Shown: positions 7,988 to 17,467, counted from the first letter of the stretch. The stretch is 64,000 bases of DNA from Xanthomonas hortorum (GCF_024339125.1 NZ_CP101417.1:1-64000), one strand, 5' to 3'. Program-made: numbers and translations. Notes: a model not told the origin generated them from the sequence alone.

Positions 7988-8590
7988 TCACCCTTCGCGT
8001 GGGGCAGCGGGAGCGGTCTGAAGCGAGCGCTTGGCTTCGCTCAGGACGGACAAGATGCGCTTGGTAACCTCGGGGCTGGTGCAGACCGACAGCGGGCTTG
8101 GGTGAGGCATGCCGAAGAGGGCCAACAGAGGGAAGCTCTCTCTGACACTGGGCATGCACTGCTGGGCGACTCGCCCCGCAAAGACGATGGCGTGAAGCCT
8201 TGGAAGGCGGGAAAGCACGTCCAGGAGCATCACCACCCCTTCCTGTAGATCTGCCTTCCTAAGTGGTTTCTTGGTCTCACCTGCCGATGGCAGCCATGGC
8301 ACCGCGTTCCAAAGGATGGTCTCGTTGCGCGGCAATGCCACCTGTTCGAGGAAGTGTTTCAAGTTTTTCTGCGCAGGAACCGGGTTGTCTCGCGACACAA
8401 AGCGCGGCGTGGCGGCATGGCGAGCGGGGCTTTCCAGCAACACCATCATCCGAGCCCTTTCACCCCCATCCAGCGGGTCGAAAAACGGCAGCGCTCGACC
8501 ACGCTGGCATTGGCCTCGGACCCACTGGTTGAGGCTTCGGACGTGAGCACTGTCGACCAGCGTAGAACGGTCTAAGGTGGAATCAGGCAT
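7988..8590 (-). CDS. Uracil-DNA-glycosylase-superfamily protein
   Basis: 200 residues. Three segments recall the UDG fold: VLLESPARHAATPRFVSRDNP near residues 50-72 (in the place of the water-activating motif), the ILWNAVPW strand near 92-99, and GMPHPSPLS near 163-171, which corresponds to the HPSPLS loop that intercalates into DNA. It also has the ALF-to-HPS order of short mug/SMUG-like relatives. It ends two bases from the convergent transporter stop. UDG-like proteins on mobile DNA may repair or restrict uracil-containing DNA, but the catalytic residues differ from Ung, so activity is uncertain. Confidence 0.65.
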   Translation of the reverse strand: MPDSTLDRSTLVDSAHVRSLNQWVRGQCQRGRALPFFDPLDGGERARMMVLLESPARHAATPRFVSRDNPVPAQKNLKHFLEQVALPRNETILWNAVPWLPSAGETKKPLRKADLQEGVVMLLDVLSRLPRLHAIVFAGRVAQQCMPSVRESFPLLALFGMPHPSPLSVCTSPEVTKRILSVLSEAKRSLQTAPAAPREG

Positions 8591-8685
8591 ACAAAAGTGG
8601 AGTGACCGATTTCATAGCGCCGTTTTGGTATCGCTCAAATGCACTTCCTCGTTTTCCATCGGACATGCCATGCCGAAGAGCGACA

Positions 8686-11280
8686 TCAGGGCCCACCCAT
8701 GGTCATTCGTGGCCCTTGCTCCTGCTGGACGTTTTGCTGCTGCGTCTGCTCCATCGCCTGCTGGCGGACCTGGGTCTGCTGAATGGCCTCGGCTTGCTGA
8801 AGGTTCTGTTGCGCCGGTTCTTGCGCGGCTTGGCGGCCATCGACATGGGCATGAAACATTGGCGCGACTCCCATCCCATGCGGCGCGTAGACCGCAAAGA
8901 CGTTGTGCGCCCCGTCCTTGCCCAGCCCGCCCGTGACCTTGTCGACCCGCTGCAGCAACGGGTCGTCCACCTGCTGCTTGTAAAGCGCAGCCGAGACGTT
9001 CCTGGTTTCCTCGTCGTTCCAGTTCCCCGTGCCGCGAACCCAGGAGTGGATCTGCTGATAGGTCGAGTGGTCCGGGTGCGAAGGGTTGTCGGCCAGCAAC
9101 AGACCAGGAGCCGCCTTCTCCTGCGCCGGCTCAGCCTCCTGCTCCTTGCTGCGCCCTGGCCCGGTCACCGACACCGCGCCCAGCGTCGGCACGTGCGCCA
9201 TGGCCGGCTGGCCCAGCTCGGCCTTGGCCTGGCGTAGCTCCTCAGCGGTCGTCAACGCGACCTGGTGGGCCACCCCGTCGGCGCCGACCTGGAAGTGCGC
9301 AATGGGACTGTCGTAGCCGTATTGCCCCTGCTCGTTCGGTTTCAGCTGCTGCATCGTCGGACCAGTCAGGCCTTCGGCCTGCTTGGTGCGCTGGGTGGCC
9401 AGCTCCACCGCCTGAAGGTTGTTCTCTTGAGCGTTGAGGTCCACGCCTGCGGCCCGGTAGCGATGCAGGAGCTCGTTGTGCTCCATCTGCGCCGGCGTGG
9501 GCGCTGGGCGAGCCTCAATGGCCGCTACGGTTTCCTGGGCGCGCTCCAGCGAGGGCTGGCGCATCTGATTCGTCAGCTCCAGTTCCACCGCCAGGTTGCC
9601 GGTGGCCACTCCGTCCTTGCCCGCCCATTGCCCAGCCTCGTTGCGCTGGTAGAGCTGGCCGTTATGGCCCTGGACCTGGTCGGGCTTGGCCCGGGCGCTC
9701 TCCACGGCTTCCGGCACTGCAACCCCGTAGTCCTGCCCACGCTGCGCGGCATGGCTTTCCAGGTAGGCCTGGGCGATGGCCTCGCGACCAGTGGAAATGT
9801 TGTTCTCAATCCGAGCCAAGGATTCCTGGTTCAAACGCTGCGCCTGCGCCGGGGTAGCGGCCTGAGGCTCGTAAACACCGTGGTCGTTGGGCCCCGCCAC
9901 GCCGGTCTTGACCTGGCGTTCCCAGGACTCGGTAGTCGGATTGCGCTGCCAGTTCTGGTTGTCCAGTCCCGTCTGGTCGCCAGGCTTGGCCGGGAGATTG
10001 AACGGATCCTGCGGCGGCGGTGCCTTGCCCAGCGCCAACTCGGCTGCTTTGGCGTTCGCCACCGCACCCAGTTCCTGGGACTTGGCGTAGCTGGCTCCAA
10101 CCGGAGCCTGACTGGGAGTGTCTCGTCCATCTGCCCCGCGCTCGAAAGCGCCCTGGCGCTGCCAATCCCGGCCATTGAACTGCCACTCCACGCCCGCCTT
10201 GTCGGTCTGGTGGTAGATGGCGCGGTTGTCCAGCAGATCGGCGCCTTTGTCGAAGGCCTTGCTCATCAGGACCGCGTCGCCAACCACCAAGGCCGCAGGC
10301 ACAAAGCCTCCGCTGCTGCCCAGCGCCGCTGCCGTGGACGCACCACCAGCCCAGCCGCCCGCGTTGCGCGCAATGGCGTGCTGAACCTCTGACTGCGCCG
10401 CTGTGGTGTTGCCCTGCTCCATCAGCGCGGACGCCGTGCGCGCGGTCATGACCGCATCCGTGCCCGTAGTCAAAAGTCCGCCCGCGCGCGTCAGGCCCCG
10501 AGCAGAGGCCTCGCCCATCAACAGCTGCATGGCGACATCACCGCGCTGCCCGCGCGGCACACGGAGGTTTTGTGCGGCTTCCTCTCCCAGGGTTTGCTCG
10601 ACCACCAGGATGCCGCGCTCGGACATCACCACGCGGCCATCATGATGCGCATTAGCAATCGCCTGCGAGAGACCGTTCCGCTGGAGGTCCACATTGCCAC
10701 CGCGGGTTAGCGCTTGCGTAGATCCTTGGAGGTGTTGAAGGGTGGCAAGCACACGCGGCTCGCTCTGTGTCACCACACCCCACTGGCGATTTAGCGGGCT
10801 GGCTTGGCCATGTGCATCCACCTGACCAGCATGGAGTTTGTCGTAGCCGTTTGGGTCTTGGAAAAATGCCTTGGTTTGGGCGCGCGCCTGATCGATCGTC
10901 TGCCCCAATCCCGTGTTGGTGCGAAGGTCGCCATTGATAAGCGCCACCTGCACGTTGTCGCCGAGCCGATGGACCTTCGCCGCTACCCTGTCCAGCGCTT
11001 CGGGGTCGCCCGCCAATGCAGCACGTCCATCCTTGGATCGTTCCAACCGGGCAAGACTATCCTCCAAGCCTAGGCGGTAATCACGTATAGGGCCGCCACT
11101 ATGGGGCGAAACGCCGAGTGCATGAGCAAGAACCTTGTCGTTCGGCATGTTGATCAGGTTCGAACCCGCGTCCATCTCAAAGCGCCCAGTATCCGCCAGC
11201 GCTTTCAACAGGCGGCTATGCCCCAGGGTTTGTTGCTCGATGCCGTGGTGCCCTTGGAAAAGGGGACTTTTGTTGGGCAT
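8686..11280 (-). CDS. Type IV secretion killing effector: AHH-nuclease-like N terminus, XVIPCD tail
   Basis: 864 residues. The C-terminal part from about 725 has the XVIPCD signature that recruits effectors to VirD4 of the Xanthomonas bacteria-killing T4SS: NPSHPDHSTYQQI, then DDPLLQRVDKVTGG and HNVFAVYAPHG, followed by a glutamine-rich tail (QQ-rich from about 820). The N terminus (about 8-75) has HH at 11-12, NLINMPND at 41-48, H60 and RDY at 66-68, the pattern of AHH nucleases of the HNH/endonuclease VII group. A Gly/Ala-rich segment occupies about 300-345. Immediately upstream on the same strand is a candidate immunity gene (36 bases apart). No T4SS genes are in the window, so it must use a channel encoded elsewhere. 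The nuclease reading is inference from a short motif. Confidence 0.85.
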   Translation of the reverse strand: MPNKSPLFQGHHGIEQQTLGHSRLLKALADTGRFEMDAGSNLINMPNDKVLAHALGVSPHSGGPIRDYRLGLEDSLARLERSKDGRAALAGDPEALDRVAAKVHRLGDNVQVALINGDLRTNTGLGQTIDQARAQTKAFFQDPNGYDKLHAGQVDAHGQASPLNRQWGVVTQSEPRVLATLQHLQGSTQALTRGGNVDLQRNGLSQAIANAHHDGRVVMSERGILVVEQTLGEEAAQNLRVPRGQRGDVAMQLLMGEASARGLTRAGGLLTTGTDAVMTARTASALMEQGNTTAAQSEVQHAIARNAGGWAGGASTAAALGSSGGFVPAALVVGDAVLMSKAFDKGADLLDNRAIYHQTDKAGVEWQFNGRDWQRQGAFERGADGRDTPSQAPVGASYAKSQELGAVANAKAAELALGKAPPPQDPFNLPAKPGDQTGLDNQNWQRNPTTESWERQVKTGVAGPNDHGVYEPQAATPAQAQRLNQESLARIENNISTGREAIAQAYLESHAAQRGQDYGVAVPEAVESARAKPDQVQGHNGQLYQRNEAGQWAGKDGVATGNLAVELELTNQMRQPSLERAQETVAAIEARPAPTPAQMEHNELLHRYRAAGVDLNAQENNLQAVELATQRTKQAEGLTGPTMQQLKPNEQGQYGYDSPIAHFQVGADGVAHQVALTTAEELRQAKAELGQPAMAHVPTLGAVSVTGPGRSKEQEAEPAQEKAAPGLLLADNPSHPDHSTYQQIHSWVRGTGNWNDEETRNVSAALYKQQVDDPLLQRVDKVTGGLGKDGAHNVFAVYAPHGMGVAPMFHAHVDGRQAAQEPAQQNLQQAEAIQQTQVRQQAMEQTQQQNVQQEQGPRMTMGGP

Positions 11281-11315
11281 GGTGCAGATTCCTTCCTTGT
11301 CGCGCCTGAAGGCAG

Positions 11316-11957
11316 TCAGATGTCCGATGCGTCGATGAAAGAGATGCCACTTACCCCGGGGTCTTCAGGTATTCCAGCGCTCTGAACGGCCTCTTTGAAA
11401 GACCGGTCACAAACGACAAAGGAGTTGAACGGCGTCAGAAACACGTGCGCACCATCCAAGACCTCACGCCTGAAGACCAAACTGGCTCCTCCACCCAGGG
11501 AATAGAACTTCCCGTTGACGAAATCCTCGTCGATCTCGATCTTCAGCCTTGAGGCTTCTTCGTCCAGGGCATCCACTTCGCGGACCACGTCGCAAAGGAA
11601 GTGCTTTGGCCCTTTTGACCCATCCACAAGGCGGGTATCGCACTCAACGAATGCAAATGCCTCCGGGTCAACGGCAACCATGACTTGCTGGAGCCGTTCC
11701 GAGACCAACCAATACCCGCTGAAGCCTCCTTCCAAGTCCCGTGGCATGGGCCCCTGGGCAGGATCAAACAAGAGCCGTGGCGCTTCACTCAAGGGAGGGA
11801 ATCCGCCGTCTTCGGGTCGAAGGATGAGGCGAGGTGGAGTGAGCAACGCTCGGACGTTTTCAAAGACCGCACCCCGGAACGGCCTATCGCTCTCGAGGTC
11901 GGGCCCAAATATAAAAAACTCTTCAGCCTCTGGCTGATTGGTCATCGTCGATTCCAT
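11316..11957 (-). CDS. Candidate immunity protein for the T4SS effector (Imm11/DUF1629-like)
   Basis: 213 residues from the ATG at 11957 (GGAG eight bases upstream); another ATG four codons later is possible, and the longer frame to 12053 is less likely. It is a soluble acidic protein with a FFIFGPDLES start and an SDRPFRGAVFEN segment resembling Imm11/DUF1629 proteins, which accompany AHH-type toxins. It precedes the XVIPCD effector on the same strand with a 35-base gap, the usual X-Tfi/X-Tfe order. It has no signal peptide, so it would protect in the cytoplasm, consistent with a nuclease target. Family assignment is moderate; the pairing is strongly suggested by position. Confidence 0.65.
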   Translation of the reverse strand: MESTMTNQPEAEEFFIFGPDLESDRPFRGAVFENVRALLTPPRLILRPEDGGFPPLSEAPRLLFDPAQGPMPRDLEGGFSGYWLVSERLQQVMVAVDPEAFAFVECDTRLVDGSKGPKHFLCDVVREVDALDEEASRLKIEIDEDFVNGKFYSLGGGASLVFRREVLDGAHVFLTPFNSFVVCDRSFKEAVQSAGIPEDPGVSGISFIDASDI

Positions 11958-12151
11958 GCGTTGCGCTCCATCTCTTTTGCGTTGCGCCATCTCTCGGAAG
12001 AGCTTACCTGCTTTGGAGTTTGCTCGGTGCGCACCGATCCCGCGCTTCCACAACTATTAGCATCAACGTTTGCCGGCTGCCATCCGGTCTCCAAATCGCC
12101 GGCAGCACGGCTGTGCCCCAACGGCCAGAATAGCCAGGCGATGGCCACCGA

Positions 12152-12352
12152 TCAGCCTTGCCCCGATTCACTGCCGTGGCCGACATCAATCTCCTCTACG
12201 ACGGCAATCTCGCTCACCAGCCAGCTGTATGCATCGCTGAGCGCATCGGCGATGTCTTCTTCGCTCTCGCATTCGACCGTGGCTTCCATCGGCAACGCGG
12301 GACGCTTGCCATCGGTTTCCCACACAATGCCTTGCACGTGAAACGCTCTCAT
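12152..12352 (-). CDS. Small acidic hypothetical protein
   Basis: 66 residues from the ATG at 12352, preceded by AAGGAGCAGGAA, a strong ribosome site; the frame extending to 12502 lacks one. The protein begins MRAFHVQGIVWETDG and is rich in Glu and Asp, with a helix SEEDIADALSDAYSWLV that may form a small dimer surface. No family recognised. It lies upstream of the immunity gene on the same strand with a gap of about 200 bases. Confidence 0.55.
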   Translation of the reverse strand: MRAFHVQGIVWETDGKRPALPMEATVECESEEDIADALSDAYSWLVSEIAVVEEIDVGHGSESGQG

Positions 12353-12600
12353 TTCCTGCTCCTTGGACGTGCATCTGCCTTGGCAGTCTAGCTTCGGCAG
12401 ACCGCACAGGTGAAGGAGGGCTATGCTACCTGCTGGCAGGCTTACGGCGCCGCCGACTTCGCTGTGCTCCGGATTCTCGCTTGTGCTGTGATGAGAGAGC
12501 ACGATTCAAGAGGACCGGTGCCCTATAAGGGAAAGCAGAATTCCAACAATCAATCAGCAACCCTACAATGTAGGAACTGGGACAGCATCTGGAGGATGCA

Positions 12601-13485
12601 ATGCCGACCGATAATGAAACTGAAGAGCATTGGCGTTGCTGGCAATCGTTCTCCCTTGAAGCTTATACGCGTTTTCAGACGGCCCTTGAGCGACACAGGG
12701 ACCGGCATCCAAGCCTTACCTCTTACGATATCGTTCAAAAGGTCAACGAAACAAAAGGAACCTTCGCCTGGTTTTGGGGAGCTTCCAGCGAAGTCCAAGA
12801 GAGCATCAACTTACTCAATGCTTGGGGAATTCGTATTCACGAGTGGTCAGCCTGGAACAACGTTGTTTCGAACTATCAGGAGGAGGAGCGCAAATGGGAA
12901 ATTCTTAATCACTTTTTGGAACCGATCGCTTTCTATTGCATGCTTCAGCCCAGCAGCTTCGCAGACCGTCTAGCTTTGACCGCAGAAAATCTTATCCATC
13001 AAGCCAACCAATTTGTTTCCCCAGAAGAGCCTGACCGGCTTGTGCAGGACGATCGCCCTGGGAAACCATTGCGAAGATCAGATAGGCGAAAACAGCTGGG
13101 CAAGTTGGGAGAGCGCTGGACAAAATTTTCGGATTTCCAGCGAAATCTGCACCTTCTGGATGGGGATGAATACTCCGGTCTGACGAGCAATTTCCGTGAC
13201 CTAGCTGCACACTCCTTCTCCCCTCGCCTACTTCTCGGCCAAATTTCACGCTCGATTCGCTCAATCGTCCCCTTTCCCGAGATGGCTAGGCAGGATGACG
13301 GAACCTACCTTGAAGTCGAGCACCCTACGAAAACGGCAGTGAGTTATGCCATGATTTGCCAAGAGCCACTTTCTCTTGAAGAGACACATGATGCCAACCT
13401 AGCTGAATATCAAAGAGCAAAGTTGGCGATGGAAGCTCTAATCGCTCTCACATATGAGTTATGCAATGCAATAGATCAAAGATAA
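12601..13485 (+). CDS. Hypothetical protein with HEPN-like Rx4H motif
   Basis: 294 residues, with a GGAGG six bases before the ATG. No assigned family. Composition is lower in GC than its neighbours, with codons such as AAA, TTT and AAT frequent, a sign of separate acquisition. The segment SNFRDLAAHSFSPRL near residues 199-213 contains R-x4-H in a helix-rich context, as in HEPN ribonuclease domains; the last part (LAEYQRAKLAMEALIALTYELC) is a long helix as usual after that motif. It is encoded alone, convergent with the next HEPN-like gene. A defence role is inference. Confidence 0.6.
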   Translation: MPTDNETEEHWRCWQSFSLEAYTRFQTALERHRDRHPSLTSYDIVQKVNETKGTFAWFWGASSEVQESINLLNAWGIRIHEWSAWNNVVSNYQEEERKWEILNHFLEPIAFYCMLQPSSFADRLALTAENLIHQANQFVSPEEPDRLVQDDRPGKPLRRSDRRKQLGKLGERWTKFSDFQRNLHLLDGDEYSGLTSNFRDLAAHSFSPRLLLGQISRSIRSIVPFPEMARQDDGTYLEVEHPTKTAVSYAMICQEPLSLEETHDANLAEYQRAKLAMEALIALTYELCNAIDQR

Positions 13486-13649
13486 AAAATTCAAAAGCAA
13501 TTCCCGACTTCAATTAAATAAAAATTGAAATACCTCACACCGCCCTGCATGACAACATGCTCACTAGATATTAAATCATAGCCGCTCACTGTATGGGCCC
13601 AACACGTGGCCATCAATGCCCCACCCAAAGCTTGCGCTTTACATAAATC

Positions 13650-14705
13650 TTAACGGCGTCTGACACGCTCTCTCCAAGCACGATCGACTAATTCTGGATT
13701 GATGGCTGCCTTCAGAACCCGAAGTGCGTTATCCGAGTAACGAGGATGCTTTTGGGAGCCGAACTCAAAAACCATAACATTCGCTGGATCCTCATCCACA
13801 CGTAGTAGATCTCGCACCGCCTTGGCCTTGCTGTTAGTCAAACCAAGCTTATCCGCAAGAGCACTAGGGCTTAAGTGATACTTCCTTTGAAGATCCACCT
13901 CGCGGATAGCGGCTGCCCCCTCAGGATCGTCACCAGACACATAACGAATTCCAGGAGCATCTGGGGCCTTGGTGATTCGAACACGAATAGTGGGACCCTC
14001 ACCTGCAACATCGGTTGCCAATGTCATCAGGCGCGGAAATACCTGTTCCACCGGCGTCCCGCCCTTGATTGCCTCTTCGATTCGATCCAAGTCTCGTCTT
14101 GACACCGAAACCTCTTCGCTCACGTGTGCTTCCATCGCCAATAAGGCAGTGATTCGCCCTCTCGCCTCATCACGAGCACGGCGGCCCGGGGCTAACAGCT
14201 CTCTAATTTGAGCGTACTCCCGATTAACCAACATGATGAAATCGGGAATGGGCTGCGTCGAAAGCGGAAGAACTCGCAAAGGAAGGTGATCAGCAAGAGA
14301 GTCATCGAAGTGAAGAGAAAGAATTTCATCCAACGTTGTAATAAGTGCTCGCGAATTGATATAAAGCGCGTCCTCAGGAACAACGATCATCCAGTGTTGA
14401 GCTTGATCTCTCATAGCATCAATAACCCGAATAGACCCTGCTTGAGCTACGGTTAGCCAACCTTTTGACAGCCCGATTTTCAAAGATCTCTCAAGCCCGA
14501 TAGATGTCCCCTTTTCTTTGTCAAATACATCCTCTTCTTTTTGAACTAAAAGCGCTTTCGTAAGCATCTCGCTAGCATGTTGCAGTAGCAGCAAGATTAC
14601 CTCGGGGCGACCAACATCATCGTGACTATTAAAGGCTTCAAGTCCTCGGCGCAATGAGGCCAAAGACTTGGATTTCAGTGTTCTAGCTTCCCGCTTAAGC
14701 TTCAT
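13650..14705 (-). CDS. DUF3644-like HEPN-type protein
   Basis: 351 residues from the ATG at 14705; the frame to 14945 overlaps radC and is not real. The N-terminal half (SLASLRRGLEAFN, RPEVILLLLQHASEMLTKALL, then MRDQAQHWM with an R-x4-H motif near residue 120) is the pattern of DUF3644 proteins, which belong to the HEPN superfamily of mostly RNA-cleaving proteins in defence and toxin systems. The C-terminal half (HLSPSALADKLGLTNSKAKAVRDLL) looks like a helix-turn-helix. It follows the RadC-like gene by 43 bases on the same strand, probably one operon. GC is lower than the flanks. Confidence 0.6.
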   Translation of the reverse strand: MKLKREARTLKSKSLASLRRGLEAFNSHDDVGRPEVILLLLQHASEMLTKALLVQKEEDVFDKEKGTSIGLERSLKIGLSKGWLTVAQAGSIRVIDAMRDQAQHWMIVVPEDALYINSRALITTLDEILSLHFDDSLADHLPLRVLPLSTQPIPDFIMLVNREYAQIRELLAPGRRARDEARGRITALLAMEAHVSEEVSVSRRDLDRIEEAIKGGTPVEQVFPRLMTLATDVAGEGPTIRVRITKAPDAPGIRYVSGDDPEGAAAIREVDLQRKYHLSPSALADKLGLTNSKAKAVRDLLRVDEDPANVMVFEFGSQKHPRYSDNALRVLKAAINPELVDRAWRERVRRR

Positions 14706-14748
14706 CGCCTTCTCCTTTGAAGTTAAAGGGTAGCAAAGAGGGGGCGGG

Positions 14749-15228
14749 CTATGCCCACCCCCTTGCGGCCAGGCTGGTGTGCTGCCGGCCACCGATGACC
14801 AGGTGGTCGAGGACTCGGATGTCCAGCAGACCCAAGGCCTGCTCCAGGCGCTTCGTGACTTTGCGGTCGGCTTCGCTGGGCTCCGGATTCCCGCTCGGAT
14901 GGTTGTGGAAGAGGATGACGGCGACGGCGTTGAGGTCCAGGGCACGCTTTGCTACGACTCGCGGGTGGACATCGCACCCGTCGATGGTGCCGCTGAAGAG
15001 GTGCTCGGTGGCCAAGATGTGGTGCTTGGTGTCGAGGAAGATGCATCCGAAGACCTCACGCGGCAGGTGGGCGCAGCGGGCGACCAGGTAGCTGCCGGCT
15101 TGCTCCGGGCTGTGGATGCGGCCTTGGCGTTGAAGGCGCTGCTCCAGGATGGTCGCGGCGGCGAGTAAAATACCCTCCTCGTCCATCTGGAGTTGGTATT
15201 GAGCCTTCAGGTCTTGGGTGCGCTTCAT
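14749..15228 (-). CDS. RadC-family JAB-domain protein
   Basis: 159 residues from the ATG at 15228, with GGAGAAG just upstream. It carries the JAB/MPN metalloprotease-like motif ILFHNHPSGNPEPSEAD at about 107-123 and the preceding GTIDGCDVHPRVV segment, standard for RadC. It lacks the N-terminal helix-hairpin-helix of chromosomal RadC, as do the short versions on plasmids and integrative elements, where they often accompany anti-restriction or defence genes. Despite the name there is no good evidence for a repair role. It lies immediately upstream of the DUF3644-like gene on the same strand. Confidence 0.85.
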   Translation of the reverse strand: MKRTQDLKAQYQLQMDEEGILLAAATILEQRLQRQGRIHSPEQAGSYLVARCAHLPREVFGCIFLDTKHHILATEHLFSGTIDGCDVHPRVVAKRALDLNAVAVILFHNHPSGNPEPSEADRKVTKRLEQALGLLDIRVLDHLVIGGRQHTSLAARGWA

Positions 15229-15436
15229 CGGTTCTTCTCCACCAGCGCGTTGTGCGCCTCGTGGGAACCGGCAGGCGAAGCGTTCGGCTCGACCGCACCC
15301 GGGAGCGAGCACCGTTAGGCGCACAGCGGAGGGCCGCAACAGAGCGCCAGCGCCGAGAAGGAGGCCTGTCCTTGCGGTCGGGACAGCGAAGCCAAGATTC
15401 CCTTCAAGAGGCCCAGCGCATTGTGGAGAAAACACC

Positions 15437-15547
15437 ATGCATGCCAACAAGGCTTACGGGCCAAACGGCGTGCGGATTGACGAGGCGACTGACGTTGTCA
15501 GCAGGCTATGGCTGGGTTTTGCAGCCATTGATGAAGCCACTACGTAG
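15437..15547 (+). CDS. Possible very small protein
   Basis: 36 codons (MHANKAYGPNGVRID...) with GTGGAG eight bases before the ATG. The segment GVRIDEATDVVSRLWLGF could be an amphipathic helix. No family. It could equally be the truncated start of a larger gene. Other bases of 15229-15853 show no gene. Confidence 0.3.
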   Translation: MHANKAYGPNGVRIDEATDVVSRLWLGFAAIDEATT

Positions 15548-15629
15548 CTTTGCTTGCTTGCCTTACGCACGCATCACTGCGCACGAGAAGCACGCAACCA
15601 TCGGGATGGCCTTGGCAACACTCATGAAC

Positions 15630-15854
15630 TCAGACTTGGTTTTCGGTGTTTTCCAGTCCGTGCCAGGACAAGATTTCCTCGGCCTGACGGCCGACGAACT
15701 GTGCGTCTTCGCTCGTCGCTGCCTTGCTCTCGATGGCGGCGGCCATGACTGTAAAAGCTCGCCAAAAGTGGCGGCGATCAGGACTCGACGCCCGCAATGT
15801 CGGAACGGCTGCATCCAGGCGTTCGAGGTGGATGCGCAACTCGGCTCTGTCCAT
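15630..15854 (-). CDS. Small hypothetical protein
   Basis: 74 residues from the ATG at 15854; a frame continuing upstream to 15872 is also open. Begins MDRAELRIHLERLDAAVP, an N-terminal helix followed by a FWRAF segment and a closing helix (FVGRQAEEILSWHGL). The composition and length resemble small proteins commonly found near radC-like genes on integrative elements, but no function is known. Its ribosome site (TTGGGG) is weak. Confidence 0.45.
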   Translation of the reverse strand: MDRAELRIHLERLDAAVPTLRASSPDRRHFWRAFTVMAAAIESKAATSEDAQFVGRQAEEILSWHGLENTENQV

Positions 15855-16089
15855 AACCCCAAGTATCGGCAATGCTGTCGCATCGCCTGAGACACACGGT
15901 CAGCCCCTCTTCAAGTCGCCAGTTGACATGCCAGGTGGCGCTCTGCTTCAACCAGCTTTCTAACGTCTTGGGAGGGCTTTCGCCATTCCGTTTTGTTCCG
16001 TGGTTCATATACAGGACTAAGCCGGAGGTATGCTGAGCCAACGGGCAAACTCAGATGCGCGGCCCCTAACAGGGACTGAGAGATTAAGG

Positions 16090-17298
16090 TTAAACAGGTA
16101 GGTGACGTAGGTGCTTATTGAGCATCCATCCAATGAAGAACCTTCCTTCCTCATCGACTGACTGCACGCGTCGCCACTTCCCTGCCGCCTCCAGAACTTG
16201 GACTTCATCTCCCTTCACTAAATGACCAGTTACGGGTCCTGACCAATGGTCGCGAATCGGCGCGCGTCCGACGGCCACTTCATAACTCTGTTCGAGCTGC
16301 TGTAGCGCGAGCGACGCGCGCATGACTTTGAGCAATTCAACTGAGCTTTGATGGTGCTCCAAACCTTGAGCCATCTCGGCCTGATGCTGTTGGCGAATAA
16401 GTGACACCAATTCCGCGTGATCCTCGTCGTTGCCCTGCTCTGTGTAAAGGAAGCAGGCGAACGGAAGCAATAAGGCATAGGCATTCCAGCGTTCGGAAGG
16501 AGTAACCCCAAGCCTCTGCAAGCACTTGAGGAAAGAAAGAAGCCACGACACGATCCAAGCACTGTCACCCTCTGCTGCAACGGCAACATCACTGGCCACA
16601 GCATCAGGTTGCTCAAGACCTTCGGCTTCCTCAACTTCCTCAAGGAAGCGACGGATGCCCTCCTGAACTCGCTCGCTAGGCAGCTCTTGGAGCCAGGTCT
16701 GGAACGTAGGCGACTGCGCCACTTGATGGACCATGCTCAACCGGTCTTGAATCTCTTGCGCGACCAAAAGTACAGGACTTTTGGCTACATTCACTCTTCG
16801 CTGAAGTTCAATGGCCACATCGCCCACCATCGACAGCCGGCTCTGCCAGACCTGCGCGTTGCGGGCCAATTGTTGGATGCCGACGGACAAGACCTCGAAC
16901 ACGGGGGCCCATACCTCGGTGGCTTCCTGAAGCGCGGCTGCGCCAACCTGGGCAACACGGGCCAGCTCATAAGCCGGCCCCGTGGCCGCGAGGGCATCCA
17001 CCGAGCGCAACCGGGAAGCGTGTTCCAAGGCTGTAGTAGCTTCCCAATGTCGTGTTACTGATCGTCGGGCCGAGTGATCCGCAGCGTGAGCTGCCTCAAC
17101 GAGGGACTCGCTCCCCAGCCACAGGCGCAGTCTCTGCCGATTCGAGCTCTTCTGCAGCGCAGCGACCAATCGATCTACAGCTGGCCGGTCTTGGCAACTT
17201 GACATTGCCTCCGGTTCAACCAACGTCTTTTTGTCCTCGCCATCAGGTTCATTTTCAACGTTCGTAGTCACAGTGCCGTTCTTTAAAGGTAAGTCCAC
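16090..17298 (-). CDS. Hypothetical protein with C-terminal SH3-like domain
   Basis: 402 residues. The first half is helical and polar without recognised motifs (EHASRLRSVDALAATGPAY and several Ala/Gln-rich helices). A hydrophobic helix WNAYALLLPFACFLYT lies near residues 265-280 and may bury or insert into the membrane. The last 55 residues (GHLVKGDEVQVLEAAGKWRRV ... FFIGWMLNKHLR) form a bacterial SH3-like barrel. It is divergent from the gene at 17468. Function unknown; the domain usually binds peptides or cell wall. Two ATGs are possible (codon 1 or Met32). Confidence 0.55.
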   Translation of the reverse strand: MDLPLKNGTVTTNVENEPDGEDKKTLVEPEAMSSCQDRPAVDRLVAALQKSSNRQRLRLWLGSESLVEAAHAADHSARRSVTRHWEATTALEHASRLRSVDALAATGPAYELARVAQVGAAALQEATEVWAPVFEVLSVGIQQLARNAQVWQSRLSMVGDVAIELQRRVNVAKSPVLLVAQEIQDRLSMVHQVAQSPTFQTWLQELPSERVQEGIRRFLEEVEEAEGLEQPDAVASDVAVAAEGDSAWIVSWLLSFLKCLQRLGVTPSERWNAYALLLPFACFLYTEQGNDEDHAELVSLIRQQHQAEMAQGLEHHQSSVELLKVMRASLALQQLEQSYEVAVGRAPIRDHWSGPVTGHLVKGDEVQVLEAAGKWRRVQSVDEEGRFFIGWMLNKHLRHLPV

Positions 17299-17467
17299 AT
17301 ACTATTAAACTAACGGTGCTAAGCGTGCTTGACGATGAAGTTGCCTATCGGCGTGCGCCCATCGACGACGGGGAACTTAAGCGGTTTGAAGGGGTGCTAT
17401 CCCAATTGTGGCGCCGGGAAGGCGGGCTCAACGCCCCCGAAGGCGTGACTGTCATTCAGGAGAGGTG

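Noticed and set aside
9265..10392. 375-codon plus-strand frame inside the T4SS effector gene
   Set aside because: The opposite strand has the XVIPCD effector with good motifs throughout.
15229..15636. Plus-strand frames at 15218-15547 and 15252-15890 as genes
   Set aside because: No start with a ribosome site at their 5' ends and Arg/Pro-rich shadow composition; only the short 15437 frame has a plausible start.
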